Source: Euperipatoides rowelli
Taxonomy: Eukaryota > Onychophora > Udeonychophora > Euonychophora > Peripatopsidae
Length of the DNA stretch: 12,190 nt
Assembly (NCBI GenBank): GCA_003024985.2
Contig: PXIH01S0005700.1
Direction: 5' to 3' (one strand)
The translations under genes were made by a program, and so were the position numbers. This document shows, one piece after another, positions 1 to 9,200 of this stretch (within the stretch, counting starts at the first letter, position 1; each line of letters begins with the position of its first letter). Under the pieces are notes generated by a model. It saw nothing but the letters and a program-made list of their open reading frames with translations, had not been told where the DNA came from and did no database searches.

Positions 1-59
1 AAATTTTTTTTTTTCAAATAAAGATTTAGCACTTTGAATATTTTAATGAGTGTTAATAT

Positions 60-144
60 TTGCTAATCTTTATTTTTGCGAATATATGACTGTCTTGAAA
101 CTCGCGGAAATATTACTCTCGCAAAAAAATCCATATATACAGTA
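60..144 (-). repeat. TACTGTATAT / GCGAA repeat family, copy 1
   Basis: On the minus strand this starts TACTGTATATATGGATTTTT, followed by TGCGAGAGTAATATT, GACAGTCATATATTCGCAAA and an A/T tail. It aligns block by block with the + strand at 2972-3058. It looks like one end of an old non-autonomous element whose terminus is TACTGTA or TACAGTA. Confidence 0.6.
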
Positions 145-213
145 TTCTTCTAACTAACTATACAAAAAGGGTTGTTGCGCTTCTGGATTATCCTAGGCAC
201 GGGACTTAGTGTA

Positions 214-337
214 GGCTATTTCATACAAAGTGTATTTCACACGTAGTTGGAGTTAGGGTTCAGGGCAAGGGTTAAGGTTAGTTATCTATTGCAATATTAA
301 AATTTTTTAAAAAAGGGCTATTTCGCACGAAGTGTAT
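214..337 (+). repeat. Direct repeat pair, 22 bp
   Basis: GGCTATTTCATACAAAGTGT (continuing AT, 214-235) recurs at 316-337 with three differences. The spacing is 102 bp, twice the 51-bp period of the adjoining minisatellite. Between the copies lies a GTTAGGG/GGGTTAAGG-type stretch (250-283) that resembles degenerate telomere-like or MITE-terminal sequence. The nature of the element is unknown. Confidence 0.55.
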
Positions 338-357
338 ATAAATTTTGATAAATTGTA

Positions 358-535
358 TAAGTATCTGTGTATCAAACTTACCATTATTCTTTCATCCAAA
401 ATTCAACGTTCATTGAATGATTGTACAAGCGTCTGTGTATCAAACTTAACATTAACCCTTCATCCAAAATTTGCCACAAGCGTCTGCGTATCAAGCTTAA
501 CATTATCCCTTCATCCAAAATACGCCACAAGCGCA
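358..535 (+). repeat. Minisatellite, 51-bp unit, about 3 copies
   Basis: The phrase CAAGCGTCTG.GTATCAA.C recurs at 358 (diverged), 426 and 477, with a partial fourth start at 528. The last two steps are exactly 51 bp. The first step is 68 bp because of a 17-bp insertion. Each unit continues TTAACATTA..CCTTCATCC. As 51 is a multiple of three, the array happens to stay open in one frame (332-550) and reads as a fake repeat protein with LTLHPK/LSLHPK units. There is no start context, splice signal or family match to support a gene. Confidence 0.85.
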
Positions 536-620
536 ACATATTTTAGCTAATTCCTTTAACCTTTCTGCATTCGATCAATGTCCATAGTTTATTAGGAGGG
601 AACGTAAACTGGAGTCTTAT

Positions 621-812
621 CCATTTCAGATGTAAATTACCGATAATTAATAGATTCATTCTTAATTTTAAAATATTGAATGGTTATTGATAATTTTTAC
701 TTTCAATAACATTTCCATTCTTTGAATTTATTGAAAATAATTTTATCAATAACTATTCAATATGTTTAAATTATGAATGAATCTATCTATCGTTAATTTA
801 CGTCTGATATGG
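621..812. mobile_element. Foldback MITE with about 85-bp inverted arms
   Basis: The left arm 621-709 and right arm 728-812 are imperfect reverse complements along nearly their whole length, leaving an 18-base loop. Matching blocks include CCATTTCAGATGTAAATTA against TAATTTACGTCTGATATGG, and TATTGAATGGTTATTGATAA against TTATCAATAACTATTCAATA. The transcript would form a single long hairpin. No coding capacity is present. Related sequence continues to about 866 and reappears at 2661-2730, which shows it is a dispersed family. I could not find a clear target-site duplication, so the superfamily is open. Confidence 0.8.
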
Positions 813-1087
813 TGGCCATTTTGAAAATGGTGGTGAAACACAAAACTGAACTCTTCCCAACAATTGCTCTATCAAATGAGCTTTGGTAAACAAAGATTTT
901 TCAGATAATTTTATGAAATGATTTTCCTAAAGCAACCTATCTACCAGTTCATCTGATGGCTGCAAAACCACAGGGGTGGATTAGAAGTAAACTTTGAAAG
1001 AGGCTATTAAGGAGTACAGGCAAGCTAGAAACAAAATTCCAAAAGAAGATTTTTAAGGGTTCTTTTTTAAACAGGATAAAAATGGTA

Positions 1088-1106
1088 TTTTTTTTTTTTT
1101 TTTTTT
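1088..1106 (+). repeat. Homopolymer T19
   Basis: An uninterrupted run of 19 T. It could be the remnant of a poly(A) tail of a minus-strand retroposon, but nothing next to it identifies one. Confidence 0.9.
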
Positions 1107-1130
1107 AAATTATCTTATAAAGAAAAGACC

Positions 1131-1175
1131 TACTGTATATGCGCGAAAGTAATTAACACTTATGCTAATTTTTTA
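1131..1175 (+). repeat. TACTGTATAT / GCGAA repeat family, copy 2 (fragment)
   Basis: Begins TACTGTATATGCGCGAAAGT and continues AATTAACACTTATGCTAATT. It shares the start and the GCGAA-plus-AT layout of copies 1 and 3, but is shorter and more diverged. Confidence 0.4.
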
Positions 1176-1341
1176 CTCGATCATACAAAATTTATATTTT
1201 CTTTATCTGAAATGCATTTCAAAAGGAAAAAAATAAATAAAATTCAAGTAGAATAATTAAATTTTTAAAAAAAAAATAGCTTTTTATTCAAATTATTTTG
1301 GGGGTTATAAAGAAGCAGGATTTAAGCAGTCACTAGCATTT

Positions 1342-1466
1342 TAGCCAAATACTAATAAATCTAAGATTTTGCTAATTTTGGCTCAACATTAATTAGCAAA
1401 AATGCTATTTATGCATTTTTAAATACCACTTTAATGAAAATTTCAGTATTAAAATTGATTTGGCTA
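1342..1466. repeat. Nested AT-rich inverted repeats
   Basis: The outer arms TAGCCAAAT (1342-1350) and ATTTGGCTA (1458-1466) are perfect. Inside them, TTTTGCTAATT (1367-1377) and AATTAGCAAAA (1391-1401) form a second perfect 11-bp stem with a 13-base loop. It may be a degraded foldback element. In such AT-rich DNA part of this could be chance. Confidence 0.45.
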
Positions 1467-2046
1467 TGAGCATCATATTTTTGCTAAATCACAGTCATAA
1501 ATATTGTTTTTGTTTTTTTCATCTTTAAACTAATTACAGCATTAAAGTATGATTAATTACAAGTAATTTTTAAAAAAAATTTACATTTTTCTTTAAAGCA
1601 TTGATGACATTTTGTCAAGCAAAGTTCAAAAATAATTTTTCGGACTTTTATGTGCAATAAGAGGCTAACCACAAAATGCTATTTTTCAGTAGAGGCAAAA
1701 TAAGTTGTTTTTTTTTGGTCTCTTTGAAAATTTGTAATAGGAAAACTTATCGACACTTAGTAACATGAAACTGGACTCTAATTTATGATGAATTGAAAAT
1801 CTTGACACTTTTGCAAATTAAAAGTGAAAATTAGTTAGATCCTTGATGCAAATCAGAAACAATAAATGTTTCTGTGGATCCCCTTTTATCTGCTTAACAG
1901 TTATCTCCTTTTTGTATATCATACAGGACCTTCATAGAACCCTTTTCATGCATTTAACTCATTTTTTGGCTAAAATGTCAGCTCCTTTTTGCAAAACAGG
2001 GGTGATATATTATACTGTACTGTATATAAACATAACATGTAACTGC

Positions 2047-2230
2047 TTTGATTGATTGATATGGCTTCTCCTTATATGCGGAGTCATCCTCAGGATGTTA
2101 GCCTTATTTACCACTTACCATTTATCCCATACAGTCTCCCTACACACCTCCACCTTTTGCTTCCCACATTCTAAGTAATGTCTTTAGTCTTTACCCATCC
2201 CATCCATTCCCCCTCTCCCTCAAAACCCAA
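2047..2230 (+). repeat. TTGA microsatellite followed by a pyrimidine-rich stretch
   Basis: A short (TTGA)n run at 2047-2060 leads into strongly purine-poor + strand sequence (about 2110-2230) with runs such as CCATCCCATCCATTCCCCCT. A TTGATTGATTGA run is a common end of non-LTR retroelements, but I recognise no coding remnant beside it. The 70-codon open frame at 1843-2055 ending here has no known motif. Confidence 0.35.
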
Positions 2231-2660
2231 CCATTTTTTCATCTTATCCTCCTCAATGATAAAGCTTTGATTTTAATTAAAACTTTATTTCAATGTCAAT
2301 TATTTGTTCAAAGGCTTAAAAATCCTTTTATCTTAACCATGGGAGGAGCTCTATAAGATTTCAAAACCATCTAAATAATAAAGTCATAGCCGTTAAGCAC
2401 TTTTGGCGGCTTGCAATAGACAAAAAAATTTAATAAACTAATTATTTTAAACTTATGAATGTTTTATAAACAATAAATAATAAGCTGATTGCAACAAGAA
2501 TGTCTAGTCTAATTTAAAAATATCAAATTAGACCCATTTGTTTAACTTCATCTCATAACGATTATGATAATTTTATGGGCTGGATTTATATTGCGACATA
2601 TTTGCTTCATATTTTTACTTCTATTGTGGTCAGGTAATATTTTATTGTATAAAATTGTCC

Positions 2661-2730
2661 AATAACAATTCGGGGAGAATTCAGTTTTGTGTTAAAAATG
2701 GCCACTGTCAAACGTAAATTATCGATATTA
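2661..2730 (-). repeat. Second, partial copy of the foldback-MITE family
   Basis: Reads CAATTCGGGGAGAATTCAG, TTTTGTGTT, AAAATGGCCAC and AACGTAAATTATCGATA in order. The same blocks are found in the reverse complement of 790-866, with one internal gap of about 15 bases (an ACCACCATTTTC-type segment missing here). It marks a truncated, inverted relative of the element at 621-866. Confidence 0.65.
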
Positions 2731-2971
2731 CCGATGTTGATTAGCCAGATTCACATCGCATCTCATTAACACATGAATGATTTGGACATGCATACATTGT
2801 TTTATTTTACTACCGGGTATTTTAAAATGGCTGATTTTCTGTGCTGGTACCATATTAGAGGTTAGTTTTGTAATTTCATTTAATTTTTAAATTAGGATTT
2901 ATTTATTTTGGAGATAGGATTAGTATAATATTAAGGTTAGGATGGTAATAAATTTTGTTAAAAGTCATATA

Positions 2972-3058
2972 TACTGTATATATGGTTATTTTGGCGAATA
3001 GTTATTTATGCGTTTTTACTGTCTAACACATATTCACAAATTTTTGAATTCGCGTTTG
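2972..3058 (+). repeat. TACTGTATAT / GCGAA repeat family, copy 3
   Basis: Begins TACTGTATATATGGTTATTT, then GGCGAATAGTTATTTATGCG, ACTGTCTAACACATATTCAC and AATTCGCGTTTGAG. It is the reverse-oriented partner of copy 1 at 60-144 and ends about 100 bases before the CLOCK exon at 3156. Confidence 0.6.
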
Positions 3059-3155
3059 AGANCTGTAGCCATCTCCTCTCCCCCTCCTTTCTAACTATTT
3101 CTCTCACTTGATTTCCCCATTTTTTTTAATCTAACTGCATATCTTTATGTTTTAG

Positions 3156-3262
3156 AGCTCCTCCTATTATTGGTTATCTTCCATTTGAAGTTCTTGGCAC
3201 TTCTGGCTATGATTATTATCATGTAGAAGATTTAGAAAAATTGGCTGCTTGTCATGAAGCAT
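3156..3262 (+). CDS. Clock: CLOCK exon a: first visible part of PAS-B
   Basis: Encodes 35 full codons, from [12 protein letters not shown] through [14 protein letters not shown] to the end of CHEA. This is the N-terminal half of the PAS-B core in CLOCK, the part of the PAS fold that contacts the BMAL1 partner. The acceptor is TTTTAG at 3150-3155, behind a long pyrimidine-rich stretch (about 3065-3125). The donor GTAAGG starts at 3263. The exon opens with the third base of a codon (A), which would complete the conserved Arg seen just before APPIIGY in other CLOCK proteins if the upstream exon ends in AG or CG. It leaves one base (T) for the next exon. Using the AG at 3156-3157 instead would start inside the conserved Ala codon, so 3156 is preferred. 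Confidence 0.93.
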
Positions 3263-6200
3263 GTAAGGATATTTATAGTAGATGGAATTATTTTTCTTTT
3301 AATTATTTTCTCTCTAATCTCACACAATATTGTAATATTTCATGAAACTAAATAAGGTAAAAATTTAAAAAAAAAAATTAAGGCAATTTTTTTCCTATAG
3401 CCTACTGTAAATACGGTAATTAAAATTCATTCATGGTTTGCAATTCCCAATGTTACAATGCATGTAAGTTTGTGAGGTGATTAATAGTTATGTAGATAGA
3501 GTAAAGGTAGAACCCTCTTTCATAAAAATTATTATTTTTATTATTTTTCAAATGAGATCTTACGGTTTCAGTAGTTAGATGAGTTGTGTATAATTTTTGT
3601 TATATGTATTGTTGTTTGTCCATTTCTCGCACAGTAAGTTACTATAATTTAATCTTGTAGTGATGCAGACAGGTGAAGGAACATCCTGTTATTATCGTTT
3701 CTTGACTAAGGGTCAGCAATGGATATGGCTACGGACAAGATATTATATCACTTACCATCAATGGAATTCAAAACCAGAATTTATTGTCTGTACACATACA
3801 CTCGTTAAGTAAGATTACTTTTTATAGTTTTATTTTTATCGGTTAATTGTTGAACTGAATTATGTTGTTGCAGTGATCAACTTCAGCAAGTTTCTTTTAA
3901 ATTTAAAGTGTGTGCGTGTGTATTACCGTATTATAGCAAATTGATATTTTTATTATTATTTGTCTTTTCTTACTTTGTTACATTAATTCACTCGTGCAGA
4001 GTTGTATTTGAGCATTGGTTATTTTCATAATGCAGCCTTTATTATTTTATAGTAAATGTGTTAACTTGTACTGTATGTTCAATCACAGATTGTAAACACT
4101 GCGCAAACAATCAAATCCCCTTTGTGCAAATTAATAATTTATTCATGTGATTTTATTTTGCATTTGTGAACATTATTCCAGCTAATCTTTATTATTTATG
4201 TTTATTTTGTGTACCACCCTGTTGGTATTTAGATGCGGCTACATTATTTGGGGGCTTTTTAGTTACAATATTTTATAATTCAGTGAGTTGCTATCTTCTG
4301 TTTTATTTTCTTGTCCTTGGAATAAAGTACCGTATTTATAATTCAAGCTAATGTTCTCGAATCTTCATTCTATTCTTGTATGATGATCCCTTGGGATCAC
4401 TATAATTTGATGCCCAAACCAGCCGGAACTTAAACTGTTAGGTTGAAAGTTTAATACTACATCAGACTATGGCGCCGTTGAATCAGGAGACATTCCTAAG
4501 CAGTAATGAATATTTTATAGTCGACAAGAAAATTAATTTTGTTAACTGCGCTTTTGTAAAAAATTGAGGATTAACGAACCTTCTCTCGTCATAAAAGATT
4601 TTATTGGAACAAAATTCCGAAGATAGAACAGTAATATAAAACTTTATCTAAGAATGTACCCACATGTAAAAATAAATGCTATGAATAAATTAACATTGAT
4701 TTGCATATGTAAAGGAAGTAGATTGTTTCCCCACATTGTTAATGATCTCATAATTGATCAGATTATGAATGCAGCATTTACTATAACAGGAAATGTGCAT
4801 TAAATAATGCATGAAATTAAAAATCAGTTATTTTCTTTCAACGGTGAATCAATATGATGAAGTACAAAATAAATATGAATAAATGTTTGTTATAACACAC
4901 ACACAGTACATACAGTACCATTTACACAGTACATAGTCAAGTATATTTTTATTGAATATGAAATACAAATCGATTTTATTCATAAAGTACTTACTAAGGA
5001 ATGAACAATATTCATACTTACATAAAAATAAAATAATATTTTTGGATTACGGTATATTTCCTTTGTTAAAAATTTAAATTACTGTAGAATCCCTGTAGTC
5101 CGAATTAATTAAGACCAAGCCCTGTTTGGACTGTCGAGTTGTTCAGATTGTACGGAATTTCTATATAATCCATTAAAAAAAAAGGAAAAAAAAATTGTCA
5201 AAATGGTGGGTCTGATATCCAGACGATAGAGTATTAGCGTCTGTATCTCAGACCTACTGTACAAATCTCAAGTTAAATTTGACGATCAAAAAACATTTTT
5301 TAAATTTTTTTTTTATGTTCGAACTGAGCGGANTTTCGGACTGGAGGGGTTCGAATTGGAGGGGTTTTACTGTATTGATATATCTGATAAACAATTTAGA
5401 CTGCATTTTAGATTTTTTTTTTCATTGTGGTAGTTATGCAGAAATTCGAGAGCAGCTTCAAAAAGATACAAATCAACAAGAGAAGGATGATGATTTAGCA
5501 TCAGTATCCTCTGGGACAAACCCTTCAAGTCAACCGAAAAATACTCTGAAACATGATTTATCCACTTCTGTCAGTTCTGTGAGTGGTGAGCCATTATCTC
5601 CGTCCTGGTCAGTCAAATCTAGTCAAAGAGATCAAAATTCCGACAACTCAAGTAAGCACCTAAAAGTTTTTAAACTAAAGATATAAAATTGTTGAAAAAT
5701 TATAGAATTCATGCTTGTTTCTAACCTTTTTTAAAAAAGTATTTTAATGCTATTTTTTTTTCCATAAAATTTAAAATTATGAAAAAGAAAAATGTGCTTC
5801 ATTAAAATCATTTTTATTTCTTCTCTAAAATGTATGTAAGGTGGTTTTCCACAGATGACTTAAATACCCATAATAACCATGGACTAATTATGTCATTTAA
5901 TAAACTCGTTGCGGACCAATTAAATGTTACATAACTGCTATGCCAGGTTTTAATTATTTTTATATAAATAGTAAGTAAAAAGTATTGTTTTTATTGTTTT
6001 ATTTTTACAACTAGTACCAAAAAAAATTTAACTTTTAAGTGTAGATTATTAACATTTCTAAACTCTATTGTCTAAACAAAATAATATGGTACGATAATAA
6101 TAGCTTTAGGTTATGTCATATGTTACATATGACATAAGAAAATGCAAATGTGAAAATAAAATTTTCTCATTCAGCATCAACATGATTAGTAAGTATTGAC

Positions 6201-9200
6201 TCTAACCCATTAAGGATGTGAGATAATATCACAATGAAGTAACAGGTAATAATAATAATAATAATAAAATATCCACCAGAACTAGCGTTTTTTAATATTT
6301 ATGCCACTTCCGCATCTGTTAAATATTTACGACTAGCCATTGTTGTTTTTAACTAAAAAGTACCGGTAATTATAAAAATTTACAACAGACCTTTGGATGA
6401 GCTTGACATCTAGTGGTAGCTTTCTAAAATATATAATAATTGTATTATAATTTAAAGCCAGCAACAAGTAATAAACACGGTATAAAATCGAGTCTGAATA
6501 TTTCTGACACTGGACTGAATGGCAAAAATAAATTGTCGGAAAATTTCCGACCTTAGATCGCAAAGAGTTAATTTGATTTAGGATCACATCTATTAACTTA
6601 GGGTGTGTGGGATTAAGGTTGGACTCTCAATTTGACCAGGACTCAGTGATGGAAAGTAACAATATATTGTTTGGAGCGCATTTTCAGGTATTTTGGAGCA
6701 GTAAAAATTTTAACTTGGAGCAACAAAAATGTAATATGGAGCAACTTGGAGCAACAAAATTTTTTATTTGGAGCAGCTTGGAGCAACAAAAAATATTGTT
6801 TGGAGCAGTATAAATTAGAAAAATTTGTTACAGGGTTGAAATTCACCAAATAATAAAAAAATTGGGGCAGTTGTCACATAATCTCACCCCTTCCAACTAA
6901 ACAAATTAAACACTAAATACAGTTAAAATCCAAAAATTTATCTTCATGCTTCTGTTTTTGATATCACCCTGCATCAATTATAATTTCTATTATAAATACT
7001 TTATCTGAATATATTGATTTGTTCTTATTAAATATTGTAATACAAATTGTTACTCATCTTTCTATTTTTTTAATTATATATTAAGTAACTATTTATGATT
7101 CATTATCTATTTGAATCTATGATTATATTTTACTATAACTTAAACTGTAGCCTACATGTGGTGTTTGGTACTGAAATGTAATTGGCAAAAGTCGTGTTTG
7201 AATTTTAGTAAATAAATCTCAATTAAAAATTCAAATACTGTACAAGAAAATTTTGGAACTGCTTAGTTTTTCGATTTTGGAGCACTTTGTAGCAGTTTCT
7301 TCATTCTTCTATCTTTTGTAGCAGGTTGGAGCAGCATCGCAAAATTGGAGCAATTAGAGCGAACTTTCCATCACTGACTGTTTTAGACACCCCGCTTTGG
7401 TGTCCTGACAAAGACTTCACAGGAGGTTAAGTATCCCGTTTTTTTTTTTTTTAATTAAGCAACAGTTGGCATAAACTTTTCAAATAAAGCCACTTGCTGC
7501 TGCTACACTATGGTTTTATTTTTTTTCTCTTTGCACCTTCCGTTGAAACTATCTTTTTCTTTCATAGAGCGCATAACAAATTGACAGTTTTTCCGCTTTT
7601 TAATCTTCATCCATAGATGATTGCTATGGGGAGTTAGATGTTAACGGCAGAACTCTGTTCCCTAAGTTTGTGGAATGCATCTTGCAGCAAAGATTTCCAA
7701 TCCACCCCTACCCAATGCAGTGTAAGCACACATCATCCACGCATGCATGAGGCAAGTTTAAAATTGGTTCAGAGACCAATTTTATTGGGCGGGTACAAAA
7801 ATTATTATAACACCATAGAAACAAGTCTATTATTAATTTAATAAAATCATTTCTTCCAATAAAAAATGTACAAGAGCCAATTGCAATTAATAAATAGAGT
7901 TTGAAAACGCAGCTATTACCGTATCATACTTTACGCATTATTTTAAAATGTATAATAGTAAGATTTTCGATAAATTATTTCTATTAATTCTATTTTATAC
8001 TAGGTTAAAATGCCTTGGCTTCTTATATGTTATAACGATGGCTCACGCTTCCGCTGTCAGGACAACTTTGGCCTAAGCCCTCGTTATTGTAAATAAAATG
8101 AAATGAATACAAACTTCTGCAAGTTGAATAAATACTTATGGTATGACATTTATTTATGGTCAAGTTTGGACAAAAATAATAATATTACAGCTAAAGTAAG
8201 TACTGGACATTTCTTACCAAGACAGTGGTAGGGTGACCATATATATTTTTTGGGAAAAAAAATATTTTATTTAAAAAACAATAAGATTCACAAAAAATAA
8301 GGAAGATTTTCACAAAAAAATAAGGAAGATATTATGAGGATACTTTGTTATTGTAATTAATAATTTAGTATTTATTACTTGTAAGCATTAGTTTGCGCAT
8401 TCGGAATGTTTTACTTTAATTGGTAAACGCGTCAAACGATTCTACATATTTGATTGCGCGACTAATGCTAATTAACTCATTATGCATTTACTGTATAATT
8501 TAGATGTGCGTATATTTTTAGCCATAAAGGCTTACACCGTTAATGTAATGTTGTCATAGCCTGGGGAAGTGGTCCAGGTACCACAATGACGGGGACCAGC
8601 TTCCCCATTATATGTACAAATTTTATACTGGCGTGGAGGAGTGGCTTTTGGAACAAACAATCAACTTATACAAGAGCCAGCTCCCCTACGATTAACCTGC
8701 TATTATTCATGTCAATCATCTTGTAAATAAAAGCAGAGTTTTTAATCCAAGAATGAAAGAGTGAAGTCTCGCATTTTATATAATATAAATAACAACTACT
8801 ATTCTCTCTCTCCTCCTGCAATTACAGTATTTACATTTAATAGAGTAACGATAATAAATTACATTATTGTTATAATATATACAACTTATAAATGATAATT
8901 TTTAGTTCAAGTTATCAGTTTTAACTTGATTTTAGACATTTCATATTATGAAATATCTTTACAGTATTAATAAGAATAATTGTAGGTCACATACTTTATG
9001 TTTGCTGTAAAATAAAACCATTAGTACCTGTGAAAACATGAAGTGGTGATGACATCACTCAAATTTAACAGATAATTAGGCAGCCTGAAGTAATTTTATA
9101 GATATAGTGCTTTACAATATTTTTTTTTTTTTTGGGTGGGGAGGGGGGTAAACATACAAAAACTTCAAATTACAGATGTTTTTTAAGGTAAAAAAAAACA

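Larger units (their letters stand above)
1..3155 (+). other. Intron upstream of CLOCK exon a (left end outside the window)
   Basis: No exon could be recognised here. I looked for the conserved sequence preceding APPIIGY (a WKFLFLDHR-like segment followed by a donor) and did not find it, so the previous exon is probably outside the window. The stretch holds a 51-bp minisatellite, a foldback MITE, three copies of a TACTGTATAT repeat family, homopolymers and a pyrimidine-rich zone. One unresolved base is at 3062. The intron ends in a clear polypyrimidine tract and TTTTAG. Confidence 0.75.

Noticed and set aside
250-283. Telomere-like GTTAGGG repeats
   Set aside because: Only one or two degenerate units; not a tandem array, so no telomeric meaning.
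332-550. 72-codon open frame as a gene
   Set aside because: It is generated by the 51-bp minisatellite; the repeat is visible at DNA level and there is no start context or homology.
1843-2055. 70-codon open frame
   Set aside because: No recognisable domain, ends in a TTGA microsatellite, and lies in AT-rich intron.
2507-2533. GTCTAATTT/AAATTAGAC inverted repeat as a functional stem
   Set aside because: A 9-bp AT-rich stem is expected by chance at this scale and has no supporting context.
3156-3157. Alternative acceptor two bases downstream for CLOCK exon a
   Set aside because: It would remove part of the conserved Ala codon and shift the join with the upstream exon; the TTTTAG at 3150-3155 fits the family.
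4166-4351. 61-codon hydrophobic open frame, possible membrane peptide
   Set aside because: T-rich sequence yields Phe/Leu/Tyr runs by composition alone. It lies inside a well-defined CLOCK intron with no splice signals in phase.
4384-4399. TGATCCC/GGGATCA inverted repeat as an operator or terminator
   Set aside because: Single 7-bp pair in a eukaryotic intron; bacterial-type regulatory labels do not apply.
6333-6587. 84-codon minus-strand open frame
   Set aside because: AT-rich composition, no domain, no promoter or splice context.
6607-6853. Three overlapping open frames on both strands
   Set aside because: All read through the tandem TTGGAGCA motifs of the hAT-like element.
7638-7841. 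67-codon open frame as a CLOCK cassette exon
   Set aside because: The flanking exon phases already agree without it, and the sequence has no similarity to the CLOCK linker that I can see.
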